The notes under the pieces are model-generated. The model had not been told where the DNA came from and made no database searches. It saw nothing but the letters and a program-made list of their open reading frames with translations. Below are positions 1 through 8,857 of a stretch of 64,000 bases of DNA, one piece after another. The stretch's first letter is position 1. Every line of letters starts with the position of its first letter. Both the position numbers and the translations under genes were made by a program. The DNA comes from Erythrobacter colymbi (GTDB taxonomy: Bacteria > Pseudomonadota > Alphaproteobacteria > Sphingomonadales > Sphingomonadaceae), in assembly GCF_002155685.1 (NCBI RefSeq), contig NZ_MUYK01000006.1, positions 124,001 to 188,000 on the forward strand, in the 5' to 3' direction.

Positions 1-170
1 CATTCTTCTCCGGCGATTTCCGCGCCTACGGCCTCGGGATTGTGCACCTCGGCGAGGAAGTCGGCGAGGTCCTTGGGGGTGTAAAGCTCCCCGAAGGCGG
101 CGACGAAGGTGTCGGCGCCGAGCTTTGCAAGGGCGGGGGCATCGGCGGGGGTGGCGGGTCGAAAGATCAT
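1..170 (-). CDS. GNAT family N-acetyltransferase, N-terminal part (runs off window start)
   Basis: Reading the minus strand from an ATG at 170-168 gives 56 codons without a stop, continuing past base 1. The N-terminus begins MIFRPATPADAPALAKLG and continues with a TFVAAFGELYTPKDLADFL stretch. This is the usual first strand and helices of GNAT acetyltransferases, which move an acetyl group from acetyl-CoA to an amine. The acetyl-CoA binding loop lies outside the window, so the substrate cannot be judged. The gene is divergent from the peptidase at 245, with about 75 bases between them. Confidence 0.7.
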   Translation of the reverse strand, partial: MIFRPATPADAPALAKLGADTFVAAFGELYTPKDLADFLAEVHNPEAVGAEIAGEE

Positions 171-244
171 GGCCTCGCCCTAGCGGGTGAGAGCCGTGCT
201 GTTAAGCTGGCGAAAGGCTCAGGGCCGCGTTACACCTTGCGGCC

Positions 245-1336
245 ATGAAGAAACTCGTCGCACTGGTTGCTCTCGTCCTCATGTCCCAGCCCGCCCTCGC
301 CGAGGAAGCGCCCAAGTGGTCCTTCGCGATCCACGGCGGGGCAGGGACGCTCGATCCCGCGCAGATGACGCCCGAGAAGCGGGCGGCCTACGAGGCCGAT
401 CTCCAGCGCGCGCTCGATGCGGGGGCGACGATCCTCAAGAACGGCGGCGAGGCGCTCGATGCGGTCAAGGCGGCGATCGTGATCCTCGAGGATTCGCCGC
501 TGTTCAACGCGGGCAAGGGCGCGGTGTTCACCTGGGACGGGACGAACGAGCTCGACGCCTCGATCATGGATGGGCGGGATCGCTCGGCGGGCGCGGTCGC
601 GGGGGTGAAGACGGTCAAGAACCCGATCCTTTTAGCCGATACGGTGCGGACCCAGAGCGAGCACGTGTTCCTCGTCGGCAAGGGGGCGGAGGAGTTTGCG
701 GTCTCGAAGGGCTTTGCCGTGACCCCGCCCGAATATTTCGCCACCGACGCCAGGCGCGAGGCGCTGGAGCGGCTGAAGGCGGAGAAGCTTTCCGCGCTGG
801 ATGTCGACCACAAGTTCGGCACGGTGGGCGCGGTGGCGTTGGACCAGAAGGGCAACATGGCGGCGGGCACCTCGACCGGCGGGCTGACCGGCAAGCGTTG
901 GGGCCGCGTGGGCGACGCGCCGGTGATCGGCGCAGGGACCTATGCGGACAACCGCGCCTGCGCGGTGTCGGCGACGGGTTGGGGGGAGTATTTCATCCGC
1001 GTCGGCGTGGCGCACGAGATCTGCGCGCGGCTGCGGGTTCAGCGCGAGACGCTGCCCCGGCAGATGGGAATCGGAGATCCTCATCGTTCACCGACGCCGA
1101 TGAGCCACTATTACCAATTGCTCGCTATATCGGATCAAGCTGCCGCCGATATGGTCATGGCCGATGTCGCAAACTTAGGCGGCGATGGCGGGGTGATCCT
1201 TGTCACGCCGGAGGGTCACGCGATCTTCAGCTTCAACACCACCGGCATGTATCGCGGCCGTGCGACCAGTGCGGGCGTGAACGAAGTGGCGATCTTCGGC
1301 GGCGAGGAGAAGGCGTCCAAGACGCCGGATCATTGA
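245..1336 (+). CDS. isoaspartyl peptidase / L-asparaginase (Ntn hydrolase), secreted
   Basis: The 363-residue product starts with a signal peptide (MKKLVALVALVLMSQPALA, cleavage near residue 19-20), so it should act in the periplasm. The FAIHGGAG motif follows at about residue 28, and the autoproteolytic nucleophile is probably Thr193 in the HKFGTVGAVALD context. The downstream GTSTGG and GDAPVIGAGTYAD stretches are typical of plant-type (type 2) asparaginases that cleave beta-aspartyl dipeptides. Family members mature by cleavage before this Thr into two chains. A short region around residues 275-300 reads less like the family, but the frame stays open and the LGGDGGV motif follows, so I do not call a frameshift. 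Confidence 0.9.
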   Translation: MKKLVALVALVLMSQPALAEEAPKWSFAIHGGAGTLDPAQMTPEKRAAYEADLQRALDAGATILKNGGEALDAVKAAIVILEDSPLFNAGKGAVFTWDGTNELDASIMDGRDRSAGAVAGVKTVKNPILLADTVRTQSEHVFLVGKGAEEFAVSKGFAVTPPEYFATDARREALERLKAEKLSALDVDHKFGTVGAVALDQKGNMAAGTSTGGLTGKRWGRVGDAPVIGAGTYADNRACAVSATGWGEYFIRVGVAHEICARLRVQRETLPRQMGIGDPHRSPTPMSHYYQLLAISDQAAADMVMADVANLGGDGGVILVTPEGHAIFSFNTTGMYRGRATSAGVNEVAIFGGEEKASKTPDH

Positions 1337-1345
1337 GCCGAAATC

Positions 1346-1440
1346 TCCCCTCCCGCTTGCGGGAGGGGCTGGGGGTGGGAATGTCCCATCGCCCGCCGCG
1401 TGGCCCACCCCCGACCCCTCCCGCAAGCGGGAGGGGAGAA
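1346..1440. repeat. inverted copies of a CCCCTCCCGC...GCGGGAGGGG dispersed repeat
   Basis: Two GC-rich copies face each other between the convergent peptidase and beta-lactamase genes. Each copy has the hairpin CCCCTCCCGC/GCGGGAGGGG next to a GGGGGTGGG (or CCCACCCCC) run. The same unit recurs at 58508-58597. The pair can form a long hairpin and may serve as a bidirectional terminator. It is probably an intergenic REP-like element. Confidence 0.75.
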
Positions 1441-1442
1441 GA

Positions 1443-2378
1443 CTAGTACAGCTTGCCCACCAGCGGCAGGCCCTTTTCGGGCTCGGCGAATTCCTTGATG
1501 ATGCGGCCGACCTGCGCCAGCGCGGCTTGCGGGGCGGCGAGCATCTCGTCCTCGGTTTGCCGCGCGCGCAGGTAGCAGGCGAAGGTGATCGGCGGCTGGC
1601 CCTTCGGCCCTTCCGCGAAACCGATGTCGATATAGTTGTACTCGCTCGTGCCGATCAGCCCGCTGGTGCCGGTCTTGTCGCCCGCGACCCAGCCTTCGGG
1701 CAGCCCGGCGCGCACCCGCTTGAGGCCGGTCTCGGTCTCGATCATCCACTGCTTCAGCTCCGCGCGTTCCTTTTCGGGCAGCACGTCGCCATAGACGATC
1801 TTAGCCACCGTCCGCGCCATCGCGGCGGGCGTGGTGGTGTCGCGGAATTCGGTCGCGGGGACGAGGTTCATCTCCGGCTCGAACCGGTCGACGCGGCTCA
1901 CCTCGTCACCGAGGCTGCGCCAGAAGGCGGTCAGCCCTGCCGGGCCGCCGAGATAGCGCAGCAGGATGTTCGCCGCCGGATTGTCCGAGGTCGTCTGCGT
2001 CGCCCGCGACAGCTCGCGCAAGGTTGCCCCGGTGCCGATCCGCTCGCGGGTGAAGGGCGCGTGGCTCAGCATGTCCGCCTCGGTCCACGTCACCTTCTGG
2101 TCGGCGTCGATCGTGCCCGCCGCATCGCGCTGGAGCAGCAGCGCGGCGAGGCTGAACTTGAACGAGGAGGCGTGCCCGAAGCGCTTGTCCTGGTTGATCC
2201 CGACCGATGCGCCGGTGGCGGTATTGTAGAGCTCCACACCGAGCGTGCCGCCCGAGGCCGCCTCGATGATCCGCAGCTCCGCCGCGAGTCGTCCGACCGG
2301 GCTCTGGTCGGGCGGGATGCAGGCCGAGGCTCCCAGCGCCAGCGAGCCGCCGATGAACATCCGCCTGTCGAGCTTCAT
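1443..2378 (-). CDS. class A beta-lactamase-family serine hydrolase
   Basis: The 311-residue protein carries the full class A active-site set: S71-x-x-K74 (SSFK), S131-D-N, E167 in an EPEMN omega-loop motif, and K235-T-G. The N-terminus has twin arginines (LDRRMFIGG) followed by a hydrophobic stretch ending ASAC, so export by Tat with possible lipidation at Cys20 is plausible. The family hydrolyses beta-lactam rings through an acyl-serine intermediate. Whether this one confers resistance or acts on cell-wall peptides cannot be read from sequence. The start at 2378 overlaps the RDD gene stop by 4 bases, making it the last gene of the MoxR/DUF58 operon, which is unusual company for a beta-lactamase. 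Confidence 0.88.
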   Translation of the reverse strand: MKLDRRMFIGGSLALGASACIPPDQSPVGRLAAELRIIEAASGGTLGVELYNTATGASVGINQDKRFGHASSFKFSLAALLLQRDAAGTIDADQKVTWTEADMLSHAPFTRERIGTGATLRELSRATQTTSDNPAANILLRYLGGPAGLTAFWRSLGDEVSRVDRFEPEMNLVPATEFRDTTTPAAMARTVAKIVYGDVLPEKERAELKQWMIETETGLKRVRAGLPEGWVAGDKTGTSGLIGTSEYNYIDIGFAEGPKGQPPITFACYLRARQTEDEMLAAPQAALAQVGRIIKEFAEPEKGLPLVGKLY

Positions 2379-3316
2379 GAGAACTTGTCCGCCTTGCGCT
2401 TGCCGAACCGGAGGTCGGCCTCCAGCTTGGCCCGCAATTGCCCATAGAAGGCCTCGAGAAAAGCTCTTTCGTCGCCCGCGCCCGGGTCCCAGCCGATCTT
2501 GCGGCAGATCGTGGCGTGGACGGCGTGAAGCGCTTCGTCCGGCGCATCGCGCAGCATCCGTTCGAGCGTCTGGAGCTCGCGTTCGCCGTAGATCGAGAGC
2601 TCCGCATCGCCGAACTGGTAGCGCGCGCCGGTGACCTCGCTCGCGCCCTCGGCAGCGACGGCGCCTTGCACCGAGAGCACGGAGGCAAGCTTGGTGCGGG
2701 GACGCTCGACCACCCATGTCCCCGCCACGACATCGCCCGCGCGCAGGGCATCGCGGTTGAAGAAGGGGAACAGCAGGAACAGCAGGAACCATCCGGCGAG
2801 CACCCAGCCGAGCGCCCCGACCGGCTCTCCGGTCTGCGCGGCGACGGTGAGGATCAGCAGCGTGATCAGCGGATAGAAGATCTCGATATCGCGCAGCAGG
2901 TTGCGCGCGATCACCGCTTCGGGGGTGAGCCGCGCCTGACCGCGTGCGGCGATGCGGATGCCGACCATGCGCTTGCCCAGCGTCGCCCCGCGCGGGCCCA
3001 GTTCCTGCACGAGGAAGTAGCCGTACCAGGTGGCGAAGACGATCAGCACATAGACGATGCCGAGGAATTCGAGCGCGCCGCCCGACAGCTGGTCGGGATC
3101 GAGCATGGTGCCGGCGAGCAGTCCTTGGGCGATCCAGCTCATCAGCAGCCGGAACACGACAAGGCCGAAGACGATGATCATCACATCGATGATCAGCGCC
3201 CCGGCGCGGCTGGCGCGCGGGGCGATCGTGATCGGCAGCGCCAGCCCCTCGGGCGTGACGAGCGTGCGGGCGCGCTTGTCCTCGCGCGTCGTCCCGGCCT
3301 TCCCCCGCGCGCTCAT
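2375..3316 (-). CDS. RDD family membrane protein
   Basis: The 313-residue protein has an N-terminal RDD-type membrane domain. The first helix follows RASRAGALIIDVMIIV, and LGPRGATLGKRMVGIRI matches the conserved loop after helix 2. A third pair of helices lies near residues 165-205. The C-terminal 100 residues are soluble and acidic/basic mixed, without a domain I can name. The start at 3316 overlaps the preceding SpoIIM-like gene by 4 bases and the stop overlaps the beta-lactamase start by 4 bases. RDD proteins often accompany SpoIIM, DUF58 and MoxR in bacterial operons. Their role here is unknown. Confidence 0.85.
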   Translation of the reverse strand: MSARGKAGTTREDKRARTLVTPEGLALPITIAPRASRAGALIIDVMIIVFGLVVFRLLMSWIAQGLLAGTMLDPDQLSGGALEFLGIVYVLIVFATWYGYFLVQELGPRGATLGKRMVGIRIAARGQARLTPEAVIARNLLRDIEIFYPLITLLILTVAAQTGEPVGALGWVLAGWFLLFLLFPFFNRDALRAGDVVAGTWVVERPRTKLASVLSVQGAVAAEGASEVTGARYQFGDAELSIYGERELQTLERMLRDAPDEALHAVHATICRKIGWDPGAGDERAFLEAFYGQLRAKLEADLRFGKRKADKFS

Positions 3317-4380
3317 GCGGCGTCTCCGGCCTGCGGGGCGGGGCGGTAGAGGATGAAGTAGGCGAGCCAGAAGACCAGCATCGACCCGCCGATGACGAAG
3401 CGGCTGCCTGTGTCGGTCACCAGCTGGCGCGGGAAGGCTTCGAGCAGCGCGGCGACGATCATCATGATCACCACGCCGACCATGACGACCGCGCTCCGGC
3501 GACCGGCGGCAGCGGCCGATCCCAGCACCGGCAACTTGCCCGGGAAGGCCATCGCCCGCCCGATATGCAGCCCCGCCGCGCCCGAAAGCAGGATGCCGAA
3601 CAGCTCGGTCGTGCCGTGGACCGAGAGCCATCCGGCCAGATCCACGATCAGCCCCTGCCCGTCGTAGAGCCACAGGAGCGCGCCGAGCATCGCCGTGTTG
3701 TGCACCAGCAGCATCAGCGAGGGGATGCCGAAGGCAAAGCCCAGCGCGAAGGCGAGGATGCACACGCCCGAATTGTTGCTGAACAGCTGCGCGGCGAACC
3801 CGGCAAGGCCGGCCGCGCCTTCGTCGTGCCCGATAACCTGGAGCAATTCCTCGCGGCTCGCCCCGGGCTGGCGCGGGTCGCCCATGCGTCCCGGGTAGAG
3901 GCGGTAGTACCAGGACTCGTCCTGCGCCACCAGCAGCCAGCCGACCACCGTGCCGGCCACCATCACGAACAGCGCGATGCAGATATCGAGCCACAATTCG
4001 CGCACCGCGCGGCTCCAGCCGCCGAAGATGAAGCTGCGCAGCCAGCGCAAGAAGCCCTGCCGCGGGCCGTAGACCTGGAACCACGCGCGCTGCACCAGCC
4101 CTTCGAGATAGGAGAGGGTCGCGGCATCGAGGCTCGTCTCGCGCGCCACCGAAAGCGATGAGGCGGCGGTGCGGTACAGCGCGGGGAGCGCGATCAGATC
4201 GTCGTCGGCGATGCGCCTGAGGCCGCCCTTCTCCATCCGGACAAGGATCGCCTCCAATCGCTTCCAATCGCCCTCGCGTTCCAGCCGGAAGCGGTCGGAC
4301 CGCAGCGTGGCGCTCTCGATATCGGGCGACGCTTCGACCTGCCCGCGTCCGAACCAGGAGGAGATGATGGGTGCCTTCAT
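3313..4380 (-). CDS. SpoIIM-like (stage II sporulation protein M family) membrane protein
   Basis: The 355-residue protein starts at the ATG at 4380 (MKAPIISSWFG), which overlaps the DUF58 stop by 4 bases. A longer reading frame upstream lies inside DUF58 and is not used. The soluble N-terminal part (about 1-110) is followed by several membrane helices. The FSNNSGVCILAFALGFAFGIPS and HGTTELFGILLSGAAGLHIG stretches are typical of the SpoIIM/DUF95 family. The organism does not sporulate as far as the context shows. In Proteobacteria these proteins travel with MoxR ATPases and DUF58 proteins, probably in an envelope-related complex. Confidence 0.88.
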   Translation of the reverse strand: MKAPIISSWFGRGQVEASPDIESATLRSDRFRLEREGDWKRLEAILVRMEKGGLRRIADDDLIALPALYRTAASSLSVARETSLDAATLSYLEGLVQRAWFQVYGPRQGFLRWLRSFIFGGWSRAVRELWLDICIALFVMVAGTVVGWLLVAQDESWYYRLYPGRMGDPRQPGASREELLQVIGHDEGAAGLAGFAAQLFSNNSGVCILAFALGFAFGIPSLMLLVHNTAMLGALLWLYDGQGLIVDLAGWLSVHGTTELFGILLSGAAGLHIGRAMAFPGKLPVLGSAAAAGRRSAVVMVGVVIMMIVAALLEAFPRQLVTDTGSRFVIGGSMLVFWLAYFILYRPAPQAGDAA

Positions 4381-5753
4381 CCTATCGCCTCGCTGCCGCG
4401 GATCGCGAGATAGCGGTCGATCAGGCGCGGGCCGATGCTTTCCCACGGCGCTTCGAGCACGTCGATCCCCAGCCGCCGCAGCCGGGTCAGCACCAGTTTT
4501 CTCTGCTGTGCGAGGCTGTCGGCCGTGACCGAGCGGGCGAGGGTGGCGATATCGCCCGGGGGCGCGGTGATCAGCTCCTCGATCTCGCTGTCGGTCATGG
4601 TGACGAACAGCACCAGATGCTTGTTCACCAGCCGCCCGAGGCTTTCGACCATCAGCTCGGCAGCGGTGGGATCGGTGAAATCGGAGAACACCACCACCAG
4701 CGACCGGCGCTGGAGCCGGGTGGTGAGCGTGGCGAGCGCGAGGGTGAAGTTGGGCTCGACCGCTTCGTAATCGAGGCCCGCCGCCGCGCTCTGCAGGCGG
4801 TGGAAGGCGCGGGCATCGGCGATAAAGGGGGTCATCAGCTGCGGCCGGCGGGCAAAGCCGAACAGCGCGACCTTGTCCCCGCCCTTCAGCGCGACATAGC
4901 CGCAGGTCAGCGCCGCGCTGACGGCGCGGTCGATGCGGGGCAGGCCGTCAACCGGCTCGCACATCGCCTGCCCGCAATCGAAGGCGAAGACGATCTGGTT
5001 GTTGCGCTCGCTCTCGTTCTCGCGGGCGTAAAGGCGCGAATGGCGCGCGCTCGCCTTCCAGTCGATGCGGCGGCGGTCCATGCCGGGCTCGTATTCGGAG
5101 AGCGCCTCGAACTGCGTGCCCTCGCCCCGGATGCGGCGGTTGATGAGGCCGATCTGGGCGTTGCGCAGGAAGGTCTGCAAGTCGGGCGAGCGCACCGGCG
5201 AGAGGTCAGGCCAGATGCGCACCGGCTTTTCGAGCGGATAATCGAACTGGCGCGCGCCGAGGCCGAGCGGCCCGCTCCAGCGCATCCACGCCCGGGCGAC
5301 GATGGCGGTGCCGCGCCGCGTGGGGGTGAGGGTGGTCTCGCCGCGCCAGCCGCCATTCACGGGATCGGGTGCGAGGGCGAGCGTCACCCGCCCGTCGGTC
5401 GCGAGCCGCGGATCGCAGGCAAGCGCCGCATCCGCGCGCGAGGGCTGGCGGCCCCTGAATCTTGCGGTGATCGCCAGAACGCTGTCCTGCCCGACCTCGA
5501 TGTCCTCGGCGGTGCGCACCTCCCAGCCTTCGAGCTTGCCGGCCAGCAGTGCATCGAACACCACCAGCACCAGCAGCGCGCCGCCCAGGATCGGCGCGGC
5601 GACCCATGCCCCCGGCGTCGTCGCCGCGATCACCACCGCCACCGGCGCGAGCGCGGCCGCGATCCACGCCGCGCGCTCGGTCGGCGTGAACACCATCAGC
5701 GGCCGCAGCGGCAGCAGCAGGATGTTGAGGATGAGGCGCAGGACGCGAAGCAT
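4377..5753 (-). CDS. DUF58 domain-containing protein
   Basis: The 458-residue protein begins with two hydrophobic helices within the first 65 residues. A beta-rich middle is followed by the DUF58 signature near residue 215-245 (GEGTQFEALSEYEPGMD, RRIDWKASARHSRLY). The C-terminal half resembles a von Willebrand A-type fold, with FAFDCGQAM and VVFSDFTDP in the metal-site positions. DUF58 proteins are usually partners of MoxR AAA ATPases, and this gene starts 2 bases after the MoxR stop. The function is probably envelope or metal-cofactor related chaperoning, inferred from family context only. Confidence 0.9.
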   Translation of the reverse strand: MLRVLRLILNILLLPLRPLMVFTPTERAAWIAAALAPVAVVIAATTPGAWVAAPILGGALLVLVVFDALLAGKLEGWEVRTAEDIEVGQDSVLAITARFRGRQPSRADAALACDPRLATDGRVTLALAPDPVNGGWRGETTLTPTRRGTAIVARAWMRWSGPLGLGARQFDYPLEKPVRIWPDLSPVRSPDLQTFLRNAQIGLINRRIRGEGTQFEALSEYEPGMDRRRIDWKASARHSRLYARENESERNNQIVFAFDCGQAMCEPVDGLPRIDRAVSAALTCGYVALKGGDKVALFGFARRPQLMTPFIADARAFHRLQSAAAGLDYEAVEPNFTLALATLTTRLQRRSLVVVFSDFTDPTAAELMVESLGRLVNKHLVLFVTMTDSEIEELITAPPGDIATLARSVTADSLAQQRKLVLTRLRRLGIDVLEAPWESIGPRLIDRYLAIRGSEAIG

Positions 5754-5755
5754 TC

Positions 5756-6718
5756 TCAGCGGGGCGCCTCGGTAGCTTCGACCAGATCGGCGACCAGCGA
5801 TTCCATGTCCCGGCCCTCGATTTCGGCTGCTGGGGAGAGCGTCAAGCGGTGGCGCAGCACCGGCACGGCGAGCGCCTTGACGTCATCGGGAATGACATAG
5901 GCCCGCCCGTCGAGCGCCGCGCGGGCGCGGGCGGCGTTGGCCAGCAGCACGGCGGCACGCGGCGAGGCGCCGACCGTCAGCTCCGCATGCTCGCGGGTCG
6001 CGCGGATCAGGCGCACGACATAGCGGGTGATGTCCTCCGCGACCGTGACGTGATCGAGCGCCGCGCTCGCCGCGGTCAGGCCGGCGGCATTGGTGACGGC
6101 GGCGACGCCCAGATCGGCGGGTCGCTGCGGGCCGGAACGCTTGCCGTAGGTGGCAACGATCCGCGACTCTTCCTCCTCCGCCGGATAGGGCACCAGCAGC
6201 TTGAACAGGAAGCGGTCGAGCTGCGCTTCGGGCAGCGGGTAGACGCCCTGGTTCTCGATCGGGTTTTGCGTCGCGACCACCATGAAGCGTTCGGGCAGGA
6301 GGTGCGTCTCCCCGTCGAGCGTCACGCGGCGCTCCTGCATCGCTTCGAGGAGGGCCGCCTGCGTCTTGGGCGGGGTGCGGTTGATTTCGTCGGCCAGCAG
6401 CAGGTCGCAGAAGATCGGCCCGCGGGTGAGGGTGAACTGGCTGGTCTGGAAGTTGAACAGGTTGGAACCCAGAATGTCGCCCGGCAGCAGGTCGGGGGTG
6501 AACTGGATGCGCCCGAAATCGAGGCCTACCGCTGTCGCGAAGCTCTGGGCGAGGAAGGTCTTGGCGGTGCCCGGCGGGCCTTCCAGCAGCACGTGGCCTT
6601 CGGAGAGCATTGCCACCAGCAGCATGTCCACCATCGCCTCCTGCCCCACGATCGCCTTGGCGATTTCGGCGCGGATGGCGTCGGCGAGGACGCGGACGTC
6701 TTCGAGGTTCATGGTCAT
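5756..6718 (-). CDS. MoxR-family AAA+ ATPase
   Basis: The 320-residue protein contains Walker A GPPGTAKT near residues 47-54, Walker [16 protein letters not shown], and the MoxR signatures [13 protein letters not shown] and [14 protein letters not shown]. The C-terminal lid carries [11 protein letters not shown]. The start at 6718 (MTMNLED) overlaps the DUF4350 stop by 4 bases. Family members are chaperone-like ATPases that act on a VWA or DUF58 partner, which is the next gene here. The family, size and motifs are clear. The client complex is not known. Confidence 0.95.
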   Translation of the reverse strand: MTMNLEDVRVLADAIRAEIAKAIVGQEAMVDMLLVAMLSEGHVLLEGPPGTAKTFLAQSFATAVGLDFGRIQFTPDLLPGDILGSNLFNFQTSQFTLTRGPIFCDLLLADEINRTPPKTQAALLEAMQERRVTLDGETHLLPERFMVVATQNPIENQGVYPLPEAQLDRFLFKLLVPYPAEEEESRIVATYGKRSGPQRPADLGVAAVTNAAGLTAASAALDHVTVAEDITRYVVRLIRATREHAELTVGASPRAAVLLANAARARAALDGRAYVIPDDVKALAVPVLRHRLTLSPAAEIEGRDMESLVADLVEATEAPR

Positions 6719-8091
6719 TTCGGTCCCTGTGTGAGCTTGGTGGCGAGATCGTCGAGGCTTTGCGCGGCGGCGAGGAGATCGGCGGGCTTCTCGGCCGCCT
6801 CCATCCGCGCGGCGCGGCGGGTATAGGGTTCTTCGGACGGCAGGCGGCGCGCGAGGGCGGCGTCGATCGCGGCTGGATCGGGGCGGGCAAGGCCCAGACG
6901 CTCGGCCAGACGCCTTGCGGAGAGCGCGGCATAGGGAGTGCCGAGCAGCGCGAAGCGGCGGGCGCGCACGATCAGCCCCGCGCCGTTGGCGATCAGCTGG
7001 CGCTTGCCGAAGGCGATGCCGAGGCCGCCCTCTGCCGCTGCCGGGCCGAAGCGCATGAAGGCGCGCCAGCCGACGATCAGCAGCGCCACCAGCAGGCTCA
7101 GCGTGGCGGCGAGGAAGGGCGGGCGGAAGGCGAGAGTGAGGAGGTTCTCCGAAGCGCCGAAGCCGTTCAGCGTCATGTCGAAGGTGACCTGGTCGATATC
7201 GTCCTCCACTGTCAGCTCGTCCACCAGCGCAAGCGTGGCCGCGGCGCGGGCAGGATCGGCGAGACCGTAATTGTTGGCAAGGTCGGGCTCGACGAGGAAG
7301 ATCACGGGATAGGTGACTGTGTCGTCTTCGAGCGCCGTTACGGGGACGGCCTCGTCCGAGCCGTTCACCGCCTGGCGTATTGCGCGTGCGGTCTGGAAGG
7401 CGAGCACCCGCCCGGCATCGTCGCTGAGGAGCACTTCCTGCGAGGTGTCCGGTTCGGCGAACAGGGTGGGGGCGGCGGGCAGCGCGCCGGCATGACCCAT
7501 GCCGCTCCAGCGGCCGGGCTTGGGCGGGGTGGATGGCTTGCCATCCTTGCCGGGCGCGGCGTCCGCGTCCGCGGCGATGAAGGCGGCGAAGGCGTCGTCG
7601 GGATAGGACTTGTGCTCGAAGCGGTAGGACTTCGGCAGATCGGCTGGCCAGCCCGCGGGGAAGGCCGGGCCAAGCATCACCCAGCCGCGCTTGAACTTGG
7701 ACTGGACCTCGGGCGGGAGCCGGTCGGACGGCGGGCGGGCCATCCACTTGGGCATGATCACCAGCGTCGGCCCGCGGAAGGTGCGATCGGCGAGGATCTT
7801 GGCGATGTCGTCGGCCTTGGCGGAGTTGGGCGGGGTCAGCACCAGCAGGCCGCCCGTCTTCAGCCCCTCGCCGCTGCGGGTGCGTGCGATCGAATAGCCT
7901 TGCGCCTCGACCAGCCGGACCAGACCGGAGAAGCCGTTGAGCCCGTTGGAGGCAGCATGCGCCTCGCCCCGCCCGCGCTCTCCGGCGATGTCGGCGTCCG
8001 ATCCGATCAGCCAAATCATCGCGAGGAACAGCGCAAAGCCGCCCGCCACCAGCGCCAGCGCACCGCCGCGTGAGAAGGCCGAGGGGGTCAT
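6715..8091 (-). CDS. DUF4350 domain-containing membrane protein
   Basis: The 458-residue protein has an N-terminal membrane helix (residues 10-32) followed by a DUF4350-like extracytoplasmic domain, with [20 protein letters not shown] and a nearby [12 protein letters not shown] stretch. A second membrane helix lies near residue 325-345 ([19 protein letters not shown]). The C-terminus is cytoplasmic and helical. It overlaps its upstream and downstream neighbours by 4 bases each. DUF4350 genes are regularly found beside MoxR and DUF4129 genes. No catalytic motif is visible. Confidence 0.82.
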   Translation of the reverse strand: MTPSAFSRGGALALVAGGFALFLAMIWLIGSDADIAGERGRGEAHAASNGLNGFSGLVRLVEAQGYSIARTRSGEGLKTGGLLVLTPPNSAKADDIAKILADRTFRGPTLVIMPKWMARPPSDRLPPEVQSKFKRGWVMLGPAFPAGWPADLPKSYRFEHKSYPDDAFAAFIAADADAAPGKDGKPSTPPKPGRWSGMGHAGALPAAPTLFAEPDTSQEVLLSDDAGRVLAFQTARAIRQAVNGSDEAVPVTALEDDTVTYPVIFLVEPDLANNYGLADPARAAATLALVDELTVEDDIDQVTFDMTLNGFGASENLLTLAFRPPFLAATLSLLVALLIVGWRAFMRFGPAAAEGGLGIAFGKRQLIANGAGLIVRARRFALLGTPYAALSARRLAERLGLARPDPAAIDAALARRLPSEEPYTRRAARMEAAEKPADLLAAAQSLDDLATKLTQGPK

Positions 8092-8795
8092 GCGGGGATC
8101 GCCTTGCGGTCAAACTTCGCCAGCGCGAATTCGGCATAGGCGGCGCGCGCGGCCTCCCAGTCGGCGCGGTCGAGCGACCGCAGCGCGAACAGCGAGGCCT
8201 CGACCCGCCCGGCGATCACGCCGAAGGCGGCGCGGGCGGCATCGGGTAGGGCGGGCAGCGCGGCAAGCTCGCGCGCGGTGCTCGACGGTTCGACCCATTC
8301 GGGCCGCGCCGTGCTGATCTGGTTGACGCTGCGCTGGAGCAGCAGGTGGGTCGCCTCGTCATAGCGCCCCTGGGCGGCCAGGCTGTCGGCATCCTCGAGC
8401 AGAGCGCGGCTGGCGGCGACATCGGGGCGCCACTCGTCCTGCGACGGCACGGCGTCGGCCGCAGCGCCCTTGTTCCGGCGGAACATGGTGGGGTCGATCA
8501 GCCGGATCACCAGCACCACGACCAGAACGGCGACGGCGGCAAGGAGCACCCATTGCAGCCACCACCACGCCCCGCCCAATGCCCGCCCGAGCGGGGCGAG
8601 CAGATCGCCCAGCCAGCCGAACAGCTTGTCGAGCAATTCGGACAGCCAGTTGGGCTTGGGCGGAGGGGTCTTGGGTATGGTGACCGGAGCGAACTGCACA
8701 TCGCCATCGGCGCGCAGCTGTTCCCATCCGGCGGGAGGCGATCCCGCTGATTCGGCTGGCGATTCGGAAAGGCGTTGTGCGGCCGCTGCGGTCAT
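8088..8795 (-). CDS. DUF4129-like protein, first gene of the MoxR operon
   Basis: The 235-residue version starts at the ATG at 8795 ([12 protein letters not shown]). A longer frame to 8924 would run into pheA, so I reject it. One membrane helix lies around residues 85-110 ([21 protein letters not shown]). The C-terminal 120 residues resemble DUF4129, with an [21 protein letters not shown] helix and [13 protein letters not shown]. The family is often found in protease or transglutaminase-linked MoxR operons. This is the first of seven tightly packed minus-strand genes, and the operon promoter should lie in 8796-8857, just after pheA ends. Confidence 0.75.
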   Translation of the reverse strand: MTAAAAQRLSESPAESAGSPPAGWEQLRADGDVQFAPVTIPKTPPPKPNWLSELLDKLFGWLGDLLAPLGRALGGAWWWLQWVLLAAVAVLVVVLVIRLIDPTMFRRNKGAAADAVPSQDEWRPDVAASRALLEDADSLAAQGRYDEATHLLLQRSVNQISTARPEWVEPSSTARELAALPALPDAARAAFGVIAGRVEASLFALRSLDRADWEAARAAYAEFALAKFDRKAIPA

Positions 8796-8857
8796 CCCGG
8801 CACGGGTGGTGGCATGCCGCTCGGGCCAGCGCAACGGGAAACCGCTCTGTCGGCGTG

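Noticed and set aside
1020..1160. Possible frameshift or insertion in the isoaspartyl peptidase
   Set aside because: The residues around 275-300 look atypical, but the frame stays open and the conserved LGGDGGV and C-terminal motifs follow, so I keep one gene.
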